Origin: Novosphingobium sp. SG707
GTDB lineage: Bacteria; Pseudomonadota; Alphaproteobacteria; Sphingomonadales; Sphingomonadaceae
Direction: 5' to 3'
Length of the DNA stretch: 64,000 nucleotides
Assembly (NCBI RefSeq): GCF_012275515.1
Contig: NZ_JAAZQL010000001.1
Span: 789,006-853,005 of the forward strand
The notes beneath the pieces are model-generated. The model ran no database searches. It saw only the letters and a program-made list of their open reading frames with translations, and had not been told where the DNA came from. Below are positions 9,289 through 16,807 of this stretch, piece after piece; the stretch's first letter is position 1; every line of letters starts with the position of its first letter. The position numbers were made by a program, and so were the translations under genes.

Positions 9289-10844
9289 GGCCTGTCTCCC
9301 CCATGGGCGCGGCTGCCGATACCGTTGCGGCCCGGCGCGATGATGTTGTTGGGGTCCAGCGCGGATTTGACGCGGTTGTTGAGCCGCGCCAGCGCGCCAT
9401 CGGCAAAGTCATAGGTGGCGGCCACCTCGTCCATATAGGAAATATGGCCGCGATATTCGCCAAAGCCGCTGGCGGCGGCTTCCTTGAGCAGGTGTCGATA
9501 GAGCTTGTCCACGCGCGCGATGGCTTCCGGCTCATCGCGGTTGTAAAGGATCAGGCTGACATTGTTGATATGGCGGCGGCCGATGGTGAAGCTGGCGTAA
9601 TAATCCTGCCCGACCTCTTCATAATAGGCCTTGATCTTCTTGGCATAGGCCAGCGCCATCGCACCATCCTGCGGCAGGACCGGGGCAAAGCTGAGATGCC
9701 CGCCGCGCCCGCCATACCAGTTGACCGATTGCAGCCCCATCGTGGTGGGGATGCCGGTGGCCGATTTTTCCAGCGGATCGCCGCGTTTCCAGATCTCGAA
9801 CTGCAGCGCGCTGCCCAGACGCGGTTCGAACAGGCGGCGGATCAGCGCGACCTGCGCCATCACGCTGCCCTCATCGCCAAACAGGCTGATCTTGGCGTTC
9901 CACCAGCCAAGGCCCAGCTTGGCCATCATCTTTTCCGAAACGCTGTCGGGCAGGGCGCCGGGGCCATCATACCAATCGGCGCGCTGCGACATGGTCGAGG
10001 CTGCGCGCACGGGCGAACCGAACACGATATTATGCTGGATGATGTCGCGGCGGCGCAGGTCGCACAGGATATCGAGCGCCCATTCCGCATCATCGAACCG
10101 GGGCAGGGCCAGCGTGATCTTGGCCGTCATTTCCGGTTCCGGTTGCAGCCAGACACCCGCCTTGACCACCACGCCAAGGTTCGATTGCATGAACATCTGG
10201 TCCCAGCCGGGGCCATAGCCGTATTTATAGCTCTGCCAGCCCTTGGCCCCCTGCATCGCCCCCATGCCGGTGCGCAGCAGCGAGCCATCGGGCATCACCA
10301 CCTCCAGTCCGCACAGCGTTTCGCAATGGTCGCCAAAGGGGGTGTAGCCGATGCCGCGATCGAGCGCATTGCCGATCACGCTGCCCCATGAATTGCCCGG
10401 CACGCTCATCCACAGCGAGGGGGCATGTTGGCGCAGATGGCGGAACAGGTCGAAATAGCCCACGCCCGGTTCGATCAGACAGGATGCCTGTTTCTCGTTC
10501 ACATCCAGAATGCGGTTCATCCGCGAAAGGTCGAGGATGAGGTCGCCTTTCTCCTTGGGCGAAGAGGCGCCATAGCCCAGATTCTTGCCCCGGCTGACCG
10601 GCCAGAGCGGGGTCTTGTGCTGATTGGCGATGCGGATGATGGCCTGCACCTCCTCCACCGTCGAAGGGGCAAGGATCGCGCTGCAATCATGGTCCAGCCC
10701 GTCCCCCATCGCATAGGGGTCGATATAGGTCTGGCGGTCCTCTTCGCCCGAGAGCACCCATTGATCGCCAAGCGCGCGGCGGAAATCGGCCAGCGCCTTG
10801 TCAAAGGCTGCGGCATTCATGCCATGGGGCAACTGGATCGACAT
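9285..10844 (-). CDS. VAO-family FAD oxidase, 4-cresol dehydrogenase (hydroxylating)-like flavoprotein
   Basis: A 519-residue member of the vanillyl-alcohol oxidase/p-cresol methylhydroxylase family. The FAD-binding PCMH fold shows PVSRGKNLGYGASSP and LIEPGVGYFDLF, then SVPGNSWGSVIGNALDRG and MPDGSLLRTGMGAM; the C-terminus has NRVKSALDPNNIIAPGRNGI. These enzymes dehydrogenate a para-alkyl phenol to a quinone methide that is then hydrated. The longest frame reaches 11216 but overlaps the MFS gene; the ATG at 10844 has AAAGGAGACACC in front and is chosen. It directly precedes the cytochrome c gene, so this is the likely catalytic partner of that subunit. Cresol, ethylphenol or propenylphenol substrates cannot be told apart here. 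Confidence 0.9.
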   Translation of the reverse strand: MSIQLPHGMNAAAFDKALADFRRALGDQWVLSGEEDRQTYIDPYAMGDGLDHDCSAILAPSTVEEVQAIIRIANQHKTPLWPVSRGKNLGYGASSPKEKGDLILDLSRMNRILDVNEKQASCLIEPGVGYFDLFRHLRQHAPSLWMSVPGNSWGSVIGNALDRGIGYTPFGDHCETLCGLEVVMPDGSLLRTGMGAMQGAKGWQSYKYGYGPGWDQMFMQSNLGVVVKAGVWLQPEPEMTAKITLALPRFDDAEWALDILCDLRRRDIIQHNIVFGSPVRAASTMSQRADWYDGPGALPDSVSEKMMAKLGLGWWNAKISLFGDEGSVMAQVALIRRLFEPRLGSALQFEIWKRGDPLEKSATGIPTTMGLQSVNWYGGRGGHLSFAPVLPQDGAMALAYAKKIKAYYEEVGQDYYASFTIGRRHINNVSLILYNRDEPEAIARVDKLYRHLLKEAAASGFGEYRGHISYMDEVAATYDFADGALARLNNRVKSALDPNNIIAPGRNGIGSRAHGGDRP

Positions 10845-10855
10845 GGTGTCTCCTT

Positions 10856-12121
10856 TCACGCCTTGGCGGCGGCCTGTTGGCCGGCCCAGTGGCGCGGATG
10901 GAATTGCCAGCCGATGCCCGCCGCCACAAAGGCCACGGCCGCCACCACGATGAAGGGAACGGTAAAGCCGCCGGTCTTGTCCACGCCCGCGCCGATGGCC
11001 ACGATCCCGGCCGCCGCGCCCAGATGGAAGGCCGCCGTCAGCAGTGAGATGACCTGTGGCAGCGCCCGCACCCCATAGATATGGCGCGCCAGCACCGGCG
11101 CCTGAACGATCACCCCGCCATGCGAAACGCCGCGCAGGATGGTGAAGGCAAGGAAAGTGGCATAACCGGCCAGCGGGAAGGTGGCCAGCGCCGCCACGCC
11201 GCACAGCGCCCAGCACAGCGCCACACCCTTGGTCGAGAGCCGGTCGAACACCCAGCCGAACAGGATCTTGCCCAGCCCGGAAATCAGCATGACGATGGTA
11301 AAGCCCAGCGCCGCCACCGTCGCGCCCAGCGTGGTGTGCTTTTCAATGAAGAGCGGGATATATTCATTGATGCCGTTGCTGATCACGCCCGAGAGCGCGG
11401 TGGCCAGAATCAGCATCCAGAATTGCGGCGTCTTGCGGAACGAGGCGAAATCCTCGCCCAGATCGGGCACGCCGCCGCTCGGGCGCCCCTTGCCGGGGTC
11501 CAGTTCATCGGCGGTATAGCCATAGGCCTCGGGCGTTTCATGCACCAGCAGCGAGATCGACAGGCCCACCAGAACCAGCACGATCAGACCCGCCGCGCCC
11601 GCCGTGGCGTGCCATCCGAAATGGGTGACGCCCATGCGCGTGCTCATCGGCACGATAAATCCGGCCAGCGCCCCGCCCAGCATGGCAAAGCCGGTGTTGC
11701 GGCCAAGGCTGGCCGAATACCAGCGGGCCAGCGTTACCTGAATGGCGATCACGCTCCACACCGAACAGACCCCCGATACGGCGGCCAAGGCATAGTAAAA
11801 CGGCAGCGAATGGGCGAAATAGAGCAGGCTGGTGGCAATCCCGATAACAAAGACCGAGGGCAACAGCACTTTCTTGGCGCCCACACGCACCAGCAGCGGC
11901 CCCGCCACCAAGCCGCCCATCGCCGATGTGGCCGATTTGATGGCCATGAAGCGCGTGGTTTCGCCAATGGTCCAATGCATCGATTCCAGAATGGAGTTGT
12001 ACATCACGGGCATCATCATCGACACGCCCGCCAAGGCGATGCCCCACACGAGGAATCCGGCGATGATATTCATGCGCGCCAGACGGTGCGCCTGGGCAAC
12101 GGAGATACGCTCTCCACTCAT
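10856..12121 (-). CDS. MFS transporter (aromatic acid/phenol uptake candidate)
   Basis: A 421-residue major facilitator protein with about twelve membrane helices and a charged central loop (ADELDPGKGRPSGGVPDLGE). It resembles the oxalate/formate and monocarboxylate-type MFS subgroup, which includes carriers for organic acids and aromatic compounds. The frame reaches 12160, but the ATG at 12121 is preceded by CCGAGGAGAAAGACC and is preferred. It lies between the two VAO-type flavoprotein genes of the same operon, so uptake of their substrate or movement of an acid product is the likely role. Confidence 0.88.
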   Translation of the reverse strand: MSGERISVAQAHRLARMNIIAGFLVWGIALAGVSMMMPVMYNSILESMHWTIGETTRFMAIKSATSAMGGLVAGPLLVRVGAKKVLLPSVFVIGIATSLLYFAHSLPFYYALAAVSGVCSVWSVIAIQVTLARWYSASLGRNTGFAMLGGALAGFIVPMSTRMGVTHFGWHATAGAAGLIVLVLVGLSISLLVHETPEAYGYTADELDPGKGRPSGGVPDLGEDFASFRKTPQFWMLILATALSGVISNGINEYIPLFIEKHTTLGATVAALGFTIVMLISGLGKILFGWVFDRLSTKGVALCWALCGVAALATFPLAGYATFLAFTILRGVSHGGVIVQAPVLARHIYGVRALPQVISLLTAAFHLGAAAGIVAIGAGVDKTGGFTVPFIVVAAVAFVAAGIGWQFHPRHWAGQQAAAKA

Positions 12122-12205
12122 GGTCTTTCTCCTCGGGGGGGGAACATGCTTGCTGCCCATCCCATATGTTTTTATAATCGAATGATTTTTCTATTTGGCC
12201 TTTGG

Positions 12206-13753
12206 TCATGACGCCCCGCGCTGGCCACCGGCCCAGATGCCGTGGTTGCCCGGCGCCAACAGGCCCGCCGGGTCCAGCGCATCCTTGAGCGTGGTGTAGA
12301 AACGGGCCATCGCGTTTTGGCCAAAGGCGAATTTGTCCTGCACATGGTCGACCAGCGCGACATGGGCGCGATAGGGCGCGCAGCCCCATGTCGCCACTTC
12401 ATCGCACAGATGGCGCACCGCCACGCGGGCGGCATCGACTCGGGCCTGATCGGCCGCATCAAACATCACCAGGCTGGCGCTGACCATGCTGCGGGGAAAG
12501 CAGAGCAGGCCGAAGGCGCCGATCAGGCCATGGCGCGCCATGGTCTCGCCCAGCAGGGTTTCCGCGCGGCGGGCGTAATCGGCATCAATGGGCAGAACCG
12601 GCGAAAAATCCATATGGCCGAAACTGTCGCCAAACACGCCTTTCAGCCGGTCGAGCAGCACCTGATTGGGGATTCCGGCGGCGATCAGGTCGCGCGGTTC
12701 GACATCCTCGGGACCGGCATCGCCCGCATATTGGCGCAGCTCCATCACCGCGCCGGGGATGGCGGCCACTTCGCGCTCCAGCACAGCGCGGCGGGCGGAA
12801 ACCAGCGCTTCATGGCCATAAAGGCCAAAGCGCAAATTCCAGCGACCGGGCCGCAGCACTTGGCGCAGGTTTTCGGCGGTAAAGCGCCCTTCGCCCGATC
12901 CTGTGGCCATCGGCGGCGAGGAAACCAGCATCGGCACGCCCTGAAGCACGCCCGATTGCAGCAGGCGGCGCACCATGGCGATCAGGGGCACGATGTCCCC
13001 CTCGGCCTCGCAGCGGATCGTGCCGGTGGCCATCACTTCGGGGCGGGGCATCAGATGCAGCCCGGCCTTGGTGACGATGCCCAGATTCGACTGTTTGAAC
13101 AGATCATCGACCGCCGGGCCAAAGCCCCGCCTGTGCCGATGCCACAGCGGGCTGTCGGGCAGGGCGCCTTGGCCTGTGCGCAGCAGCGAGCCATCGGGCA
13201 GCACCACCTCCATCCCGCACAGGGCCGAGGCATGATCGCCCATCACGTTATAGCCGATGCCATGCTCCAGCGCATTGCCGATGATGCTGCCCCAGCCCAG
13301 ATCGGGCACGGACATCATCAGGGGAATATCGTCCCTGCGCAGCGCGGCATAGAGATCGGCAAAGCTGACGCCTGGTTCGATCACAGCGGTGCCATGGGTG
13401 GCGTCAATGTCGAGAATCCGGTTCATCCGCGAGAGGTTGATCACCACCGCGCCATCGGCAACCGGCGCCGAACCGCCATAGCCGTAATTGCGCCCCTTGG
13501 ACGATGTCCAGACGTGGAGGCCCCTTTCGGCGGCTACGCGCAGGGCGGCTTGAACCTGCTCGACATTGGCCGGTTGGACAACCAGCGCGGGCTGATGGCC
13601 ATGGGCTGAGGGGCCTTCAAACGGATCGTGGAAGGCGCGCTGGCGGCCGCCATTCTCCACCACGCCCTCGGCCCCGAGCAAGGCGGCAAAGCATTCGCGC
13701 GCCGAGGACAGCGCGGCAAGATCCGGCACAGCGGGCGCAATCGCGGCTGACAT
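12206..13753 (-). CDS. second VAO/PCMH-family FAD oxidase
   Basis: A 515-residue flavoprotein of the same family as the gene at 9285-10844 but clearly diverged. It shows SSKGRNYGYGGSAPVADG, AVIEPGVSFADLYAALR, SVPDLGWGSIIGNALEHG and the C-terminal LKDALDPAGLLAPGNHGI. It is the first gene of the seven-gene minus-strand operon. No second cytochrome gene is present, so it either shares the single cytochrome, uses oxygen as a vanillyl-alcohol oxidase would, or pairs with the other flavoprotein. The start at 13753 has GGGAGAAG upstream; an ATG at 13786 lacks a binding site. It is divergent from an HpaB-type hydroxylase, with operator-like palindromes between them. Confidence 0.9.
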   Translation of the reverse strand: MSAAIAPAVPDLAALSSARECFAALLGAEGVVENGGRQRAFHDPFEGPSAHGHQPALVVQPANVEQVQAALRVAAERGLHVWTSSKGRNYGYGGSAPVADGAVVINLSRMNRILDIDATHGTAVIEPGVSFADLYAALRRDDIPLMMSVPDLGWGSIIGNALEHGIGYNVMGDHASALCGMEVVLPDGSLLRTGQGALPDSPLWHRHRRGFGPAVDDLFKQSNLGIVTKAGLHLMPRPEVMATGTIRCEAEGDIVPLIAMVRRLLQSGVLQGVPMLVSSPPMATGSGEGRFTAENLRQVLRPGRWNLRFGLYGHEALVSARRAVLEREVAAIPGAVMELRQYAGDAGPEDVEPRDLIAAGIPNQVLLDRLKGVFGDSFGHMDFSPVLPIDADYARRAETLLGETMARHGLIGAFGLLCFPRSMVSASLVMFDAADQARVDAARVAVRHLCDEVATWGCAPYRAHVALVDHVQDKFAFGQNAMARFYTTLKDALDPAGLLAPGNHGIWAGGQRGAS

Positions 13754-13803
13754 GAAACGCTTCTCCCAAGTGTTTGCACCTCTCATGATCGGAGGTGTTG
13801 AAA

Positions 13804-13820
13804 ATAGAACATCATTCTAT
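13804..13820. promoter_or_regulatory. operator-like palindrome, GAAYRNYRTTC class (site B1)
   Basis: ATAGAACATCATTCTAT, with perfect ATAGAA/TTCTAT arms around five bases. It lies 51 bases upstream of the VAO-type oxidase start and in the shared region with the HpaB-like gene. The same GAAYRNYRTTC core occurs at 18323, 18460, 21016 and 32643. It resembles IclR-family operators such as the KdgR type; binding protein inferred. Confidence 0.6.
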
Positions 13821-13860
13821 GAACGGCGCCACCTGTCGTCAATGCCCAAAGTTCCACTTG

Positions 13861-13877
13861 ACAGAATGGTGTTTCAT
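13861..13877. promoter_or_regulatory. weaker copy of the GAAYRNYRTTC palindrome (site B2)
   Basis: ACAGAATGGTGTTTCAT keeps the GAAYRNYR core but ends TTT in place of TTC. It is in the same divergent promoter region as site B1 and 57 bases from it, on the HpaB-like side. It could be a second, low-affinity site or chance. Confidence 0.35.
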
Positions 13878-13895
13878 TGAGCATTTGACGATTCG

Positions 13896-13913
13896 TGAAT
13901 ACACTTGTTTCCA
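13896..13913. promoter_or_regulatory. operator-like palindrome, TGAATACA class (site A1)
   Basis: TGAATACACTTGTTTCCA, an imperfect dyad with left half TGAATACA. It ends 20 bases before the HpaB-like start. Near-identical elements stand in front of the TonB receptor (18410) and the FAH-gene operon (20980). The dyad length of 18 bases fits a TetR-family operator, and a TetR gene lies at 15895-16512; the assignment is inference. Confidence 0.55.
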
Positions 13914-13932
13914 CGTCTTGGGAGAAGATGCA

Positions 13933-15393
13933 ATGGCTGCTCGCACAGGGGCCGAATATAAGGCTGGGCTGAAGGATAACCGGGTAGTTTATCTGGGCGA
14001 TGGCAAGGTTGATGTGGCGAATGATCCGCGCCTTGCCGGGTCGGTCGACGGCATGGCCGGCTATTTCGATTGGCAGCACACCTATGCCGAGGATTGCTTG
14101 ATTCCCGACCCGGAACGGTCGGGCGAAAAGATGAGCGTCAGCCTGATGCTGCCCAAAAGCGCCGAGGATCTGGCGATCCGCCATCGCGGCCTGGAGCGTC
14201 TGGCGCGTTATTCCAACGGTATGTTGGGCCGCACGCCCGACTATGTGAACGTGGTGCTCTCGGGCCATACCGCGCGCGCCGACATCTGGGCGCGGGGCAA
14301 GCCGGAGGGCTATGAACGCCTGAAGAAATTCCACCGCGAGGTGATCGAGGGCGACCTTTCGATGACCCACACCATCGTCCACGCCAATATCGACAAGAGC
14401 GTGGGCGATCTGGCGGGAATGAACACCGATCTGACGCTGCGCGTGGTGGGCCGCAATGAAAACGGCATCATCGTGCGCGGCGGCAAGGTTCTCGCCACGC
14501 TGGGGCCGCTTGCCGATGAACTCTATGTTTATTCCTCGTCGCCGATCCCGTCGGGCGGTGAAGATTATGCGCTGATCTTCTCGATTCCGGTCAACACCAA
14601 GGGCGTGATCCAGATCTGCCGCGACCATTACGGCACCAATGCCAGCATTCAGGACGCGCCTTTCTCCTCGCGCTTTGACGAACAGGACGCCTTTGTCATC
14701 TTTGACGATGTAGAAGTGCCCTATGAGCGCGTGTTCTGCGAAGGCGATCTCAACGTTTACAACAACCTCAACCAGGGCGTTTCGCCGGGCAACACGCTGC
14801 AGCAGACGGCGATCCGCGCGATGGTGAAGCTGGAATTCGCCTATGACCTGTGTTCGAGCATCCTGAAGGTGTCGAACAGCATCGCCCGCCCCGATGCGGC
14901 CGAAATGCTGGGCGAGATCCACGCCTATCTCTCGCTGACGCGTTCGGCCATCGTGGCGGCCGAGGCGCGGGCGCATGACTGGGGCGCGGGTGCCTTCTTC
15001 CCGCATCGCGACCTCTCGGTGCTGCGCTGCGTGATGCCTGGCTGGATGACGCGCGTGAACCAGATCATCCGGGCCATCGGTTCGCACAACCTGCTTTGCA
15101 CGCCCTCGCTGGCGCTGTTCGAAAACCCGGAGATCGGCGACATGCTGCGCAAATATCTGCCCGGCTCGGCAGGCATGAGCGCCGAGCAGCGCGCCAGCAT
15201 CATGCGCACGGCATGGGACTTTGCCGGTTCGGCGCTGGGCAGCCGCATTGAACTCTACGAAATGTTCTATCTGACCAGTCAGGGCCGCGCGCGCATCGGC
15301 GACCACATGTACGCCCAGCGCGACGGTGAATGGGGTCAGGTGCGCGAATTTCTGGCCAAGTCGGGCGCGATGCCCAATGTGGACTGGAAATGA
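13933..15393 (+). CDS. HpaB-family FADH2-dependent (phenol) monooxygenase, oxygenase component
   Basis: A 486-residue member of the 4-hydroxyphenylacetate 3-monooxygenase (HpaB) family, which share the acyl-CoA dehydrogenase fold and hydroxylate phenols ortho to the OH using free reduced FAD. Features include an N-terminal TGAEYKAGLKDNRVVYLGDG, the central DFAG-like segments, FDDVEVPYERVF typical of the flavin pocket, and a C-terminal segment near SALGSRIELYEMFY. The longest frame begins at 13795, but ATG 13933 is preceded by CTTGGGAGAAGATGCA and gives the usual length. The next gene encodes its flavin reductase with an ATGA overlap. The substrate is probably a phenolic intermediate of the neighbouring methylhydroxylase pathway. 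Confidence 0.9.
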   Translation: MAARTGAEYKAGLKDNRVVYLGDGKVDVANDPRLAGSVDGMAGYFDWQHTYAEDCLIPDPERSGEKMSVSLMLPKSAEDLAIRHRGLERLARYSNGMLGRTPDYVNVVLSGHTARADIWARGKPEGYERLKKFHREVIEGDLSMTHTIVHANIDKSVGDLAGMNTDLTLRVVGRNENGIIVRGGKVLATLGPLADELYVYSSSPIPSGGEDYALIFSIPVNTKGVIQICRDHYGTNASIQDAPFSSRFDEQDAFVIFDDVEVPYERVFCEGDLNVYNNLNQGVSPGNTLQQTAIRAMVKLEFAYDLCSSILKVSNSIARPDAAEMLGEIHAYLSLTRSAIVAAEARAHDWGAGAFFPHRDLSVLRCVMPGWMTRVNQIIRAIGSHNLLCTPSLALFENPEIGDMLRKYLPGSAGMSAEQRASIMRTAWDFAGSALGSRIELYEMFYLTSQGRARIGDHMYAQRDGEWGQVREFLAKSGAMPNVDWK

Positions 15394-15902
15394 GCGGGCC
15401 GACAATAGACGGCGAGGTGATCGCGGCGCTGGAAGGAGACTTCCGCGCCGCCATGCGCCTGCTGGCCAGCGGGGTGGCTCTGGTCACCACGCTGGACGGC
15501 GCGGGCGCGCCCTGCGGCATCGCGATGACGGCCTTCATGTCGCTGAGCATGGAGCCGCCCTCGCTGCTGCTGGCGATCAACCGTACCGCCTCCCTGCTCC
15601 CGCCTTTGGAGGGCAATGGGCGGTTCGTGGTCAATATTCTGGCCGCCGATCAGGCCGCCGCCTGCAACGCCTTCGTCTCCACGCCGCCCGACCGCCGCTT
15701 TGATACGCTGGACTGGCGGATCGAGGGCGGGCTGCCGCTTGTGGAATCCTGCGTTGCCACTATCCTGTGCCGCGTTGAACAGACAGCGGATTTCGGGAGC
15801 CATAGGGTGGTGACGGGTTTGGTGGAAAGAGTGATCGTGGACGGCGGCGAACCGCTGGTCTATGTCGATGGGCGCTATGGCCGGGTCAGCGTGGATGGCT
15901 GA
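15390..15902 (+). CDS. HpaC-like flavin reductase component
   Basis: A 170-residue flavin reductase of the HpaC/RutF (flavin reductase-like) domain family. The start of the domain, FRAAMRLLASGVALVTTLDG, and the segments MTAFMSLSMEPPSLLLAINR and GNGRFVVNILAADQ are typical. It uses NAD(P)H to make the reduced flavin needed by the HpaB-like oxygenase encoded immediately upstream; the two genes overlap as ATGA at 15390-15393. A longer frame to 15330 is an extension into the upstream gene and is rejected. Confidence 0.92.
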   Translation: MSGPTIDGEVIAALEGDFRAAMRLLASGVALVTTLDGAGAPCGIAMTAFMSLSMEPPSLLLAINRTASLLPPLEGNGRFVVNILAADQAAACNAFVSTPPDRRFDTLDWRIEGGLPLVESCVATILCRVEQTADFGSHRVVTGLVERVIVDGGEPLVYVDGRYGRVSVDG

Positions 15903-16512
15903 AACGCCTGAAGGCAGCAGCCGCGATCGGTTTCTGATCGCGGCCGACGATCAATTTATCGAAAGCGGTTATGACCGCTGCACCATCCGCGCCATTGCCG
16001 CGCGGGCGGGCACCAGCCTTGCCTCGCTCAGCCGCAACTGGAGCGGCAAGCAGGAATTGTTCACCGAGGTTTTCCGGCGCCATTTTGATCCGATCCACGT
16101 CGCGCAAAACGCCGGCTTCGATGCGCTCGAAGCCTCGGGCGAGATCTCGGCCCGCGCCGTGATCGCCACCTTCTTCGGTTCGGCCATGCTGGGCGAGGGC
16201 GCCGATGTGCAAAAAAGCCACCGAATCTACAGCCTTGCGCTGGTCGACCCGTCCGATGAGGCCCGCGTCATTACCCGCCAACTGGCTGAGCCGGTCCGGC
16301 GACGGGTGATCGGCCTGCTGCGCCAATGTCTGCCCGACCTCAACGAGGCGCGCTTCTTCCTGGCCATGAATGTGGTGCTGGGCGTCTATATCTACCCCCT
16401 CGCGCGCGGTGAGCGTCTGGCCGGGGTGATGGGTTTCGATCTGGCCTCGCTCGACTGGAATGAGGCGGTGGGGATGCTGGCCGATATGGTTTGCCGGGGG
16501 ATTGAGGGGTAA
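15895..16512 (+). CDS. TetR/AcrR-family transcriptional regulator
   Basis: A 205-residue TetR-family protein. The N-terminal DNA-binding domain (about residues 8-55) has FIESGYDRCTIRAIAARAG followed by TSLASLSRNWSGKQELF; the rest is a helical ligand domain ending FDLASLDWNEAVGMLADMV. Its ATG overlaps the last codons of the flavin reductase gene, so it is the third gene of the HpaB/HpaC operon and probably regulates it. It is a reasonable candidate for binding the 18-base TGAATACA dyads found before three operons of this island, but that link is inferred from position and dyad length. Confidence 0.9.
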   Translation: MAETPEGSSRDRFLIAADDQFIESGYDRCTIRAIAARAGTSLASLSRNWSGKQELFTEVFRRHFDPIHVAQNAGFDALEASGEISARAVIATFFGSAMLGEGADVQKSHRIYSLALVDPSDEARVITRQLAEPVRRRVIGLLRQCLPDLNEARFFLAMNVVLGVYIYPLARGERLAGVMGFDLASLDWNEAVGMLADMVCRGIEG

Positions 16513-16525
16513 GGATATTAAAGGG

Positions 16526-16755
16526 GCCTCCGGCGGGCAAAGGGACTTGTCCCTTTGCAATCCCGTTACTGTCTGCGTTGCGCCAAGATTGCAGCCAAAG
16601 CTGATGCCTCAACCTTATAAACTTTAAAGCCTGCGGCGCAGACAAGCCTAAGTTTGCCGCGCCGCAGGCTTTAACTATTTCGCATCACCCGGCCAACCAA
16701 GCACCACCCCATTCATGGGATTGCAAAGGGTCGAGACCCTTTGCCCGCCGGAGGC
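16526..16755. repeat. pair of inverted 39-bp REP-like elements (16526-16564 and 16717-16755)
   Basis: The two 39-base elements are reverse complements of each other at 36 of 39 positions. Each begins or ends with GCCTCCGGCGGGCAAAGGG and contains its own small palindrome (CAAAGGG...CCCTTTG), so each can also fold alone. They enclose 152 bases with a stem-loop. They sit between the convergent TetR and carotenoid-oxygenase genes, the usual place for REP/BIME elements. No target-site duplication or transposase is visible. Confidence 0.75.
16625..16673. terminator. stem-loop between convergent genes
   Basis: A perfect 15-base stem (TAAAGCCTGCGGCGC and its complement) encloses a 19-base loop. It lies midway between the end of the TetR gene and the end of the carotenoid-oxygenase gene and is flanked by AT-rich sequence on both sides, so it may terminate transcription in both directions. 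It is also the centre of the REP-like pair. Confidence 0.55.
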
Positions 16756-16807
16756 ATCCTTCCCCAAGAAAAAGAGCGAGAGCCAAGCCCCCGCTCTTCC
16801 CCATAAT

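Noticed and set aside
10845..11216. N-terminal extension of the methylhydroxylase flavoprotein
   Set aside because: It overlaps the well-supported MFS gene and has shadow-like composition; AAAGGAGACACC marks the ATG at 10844.
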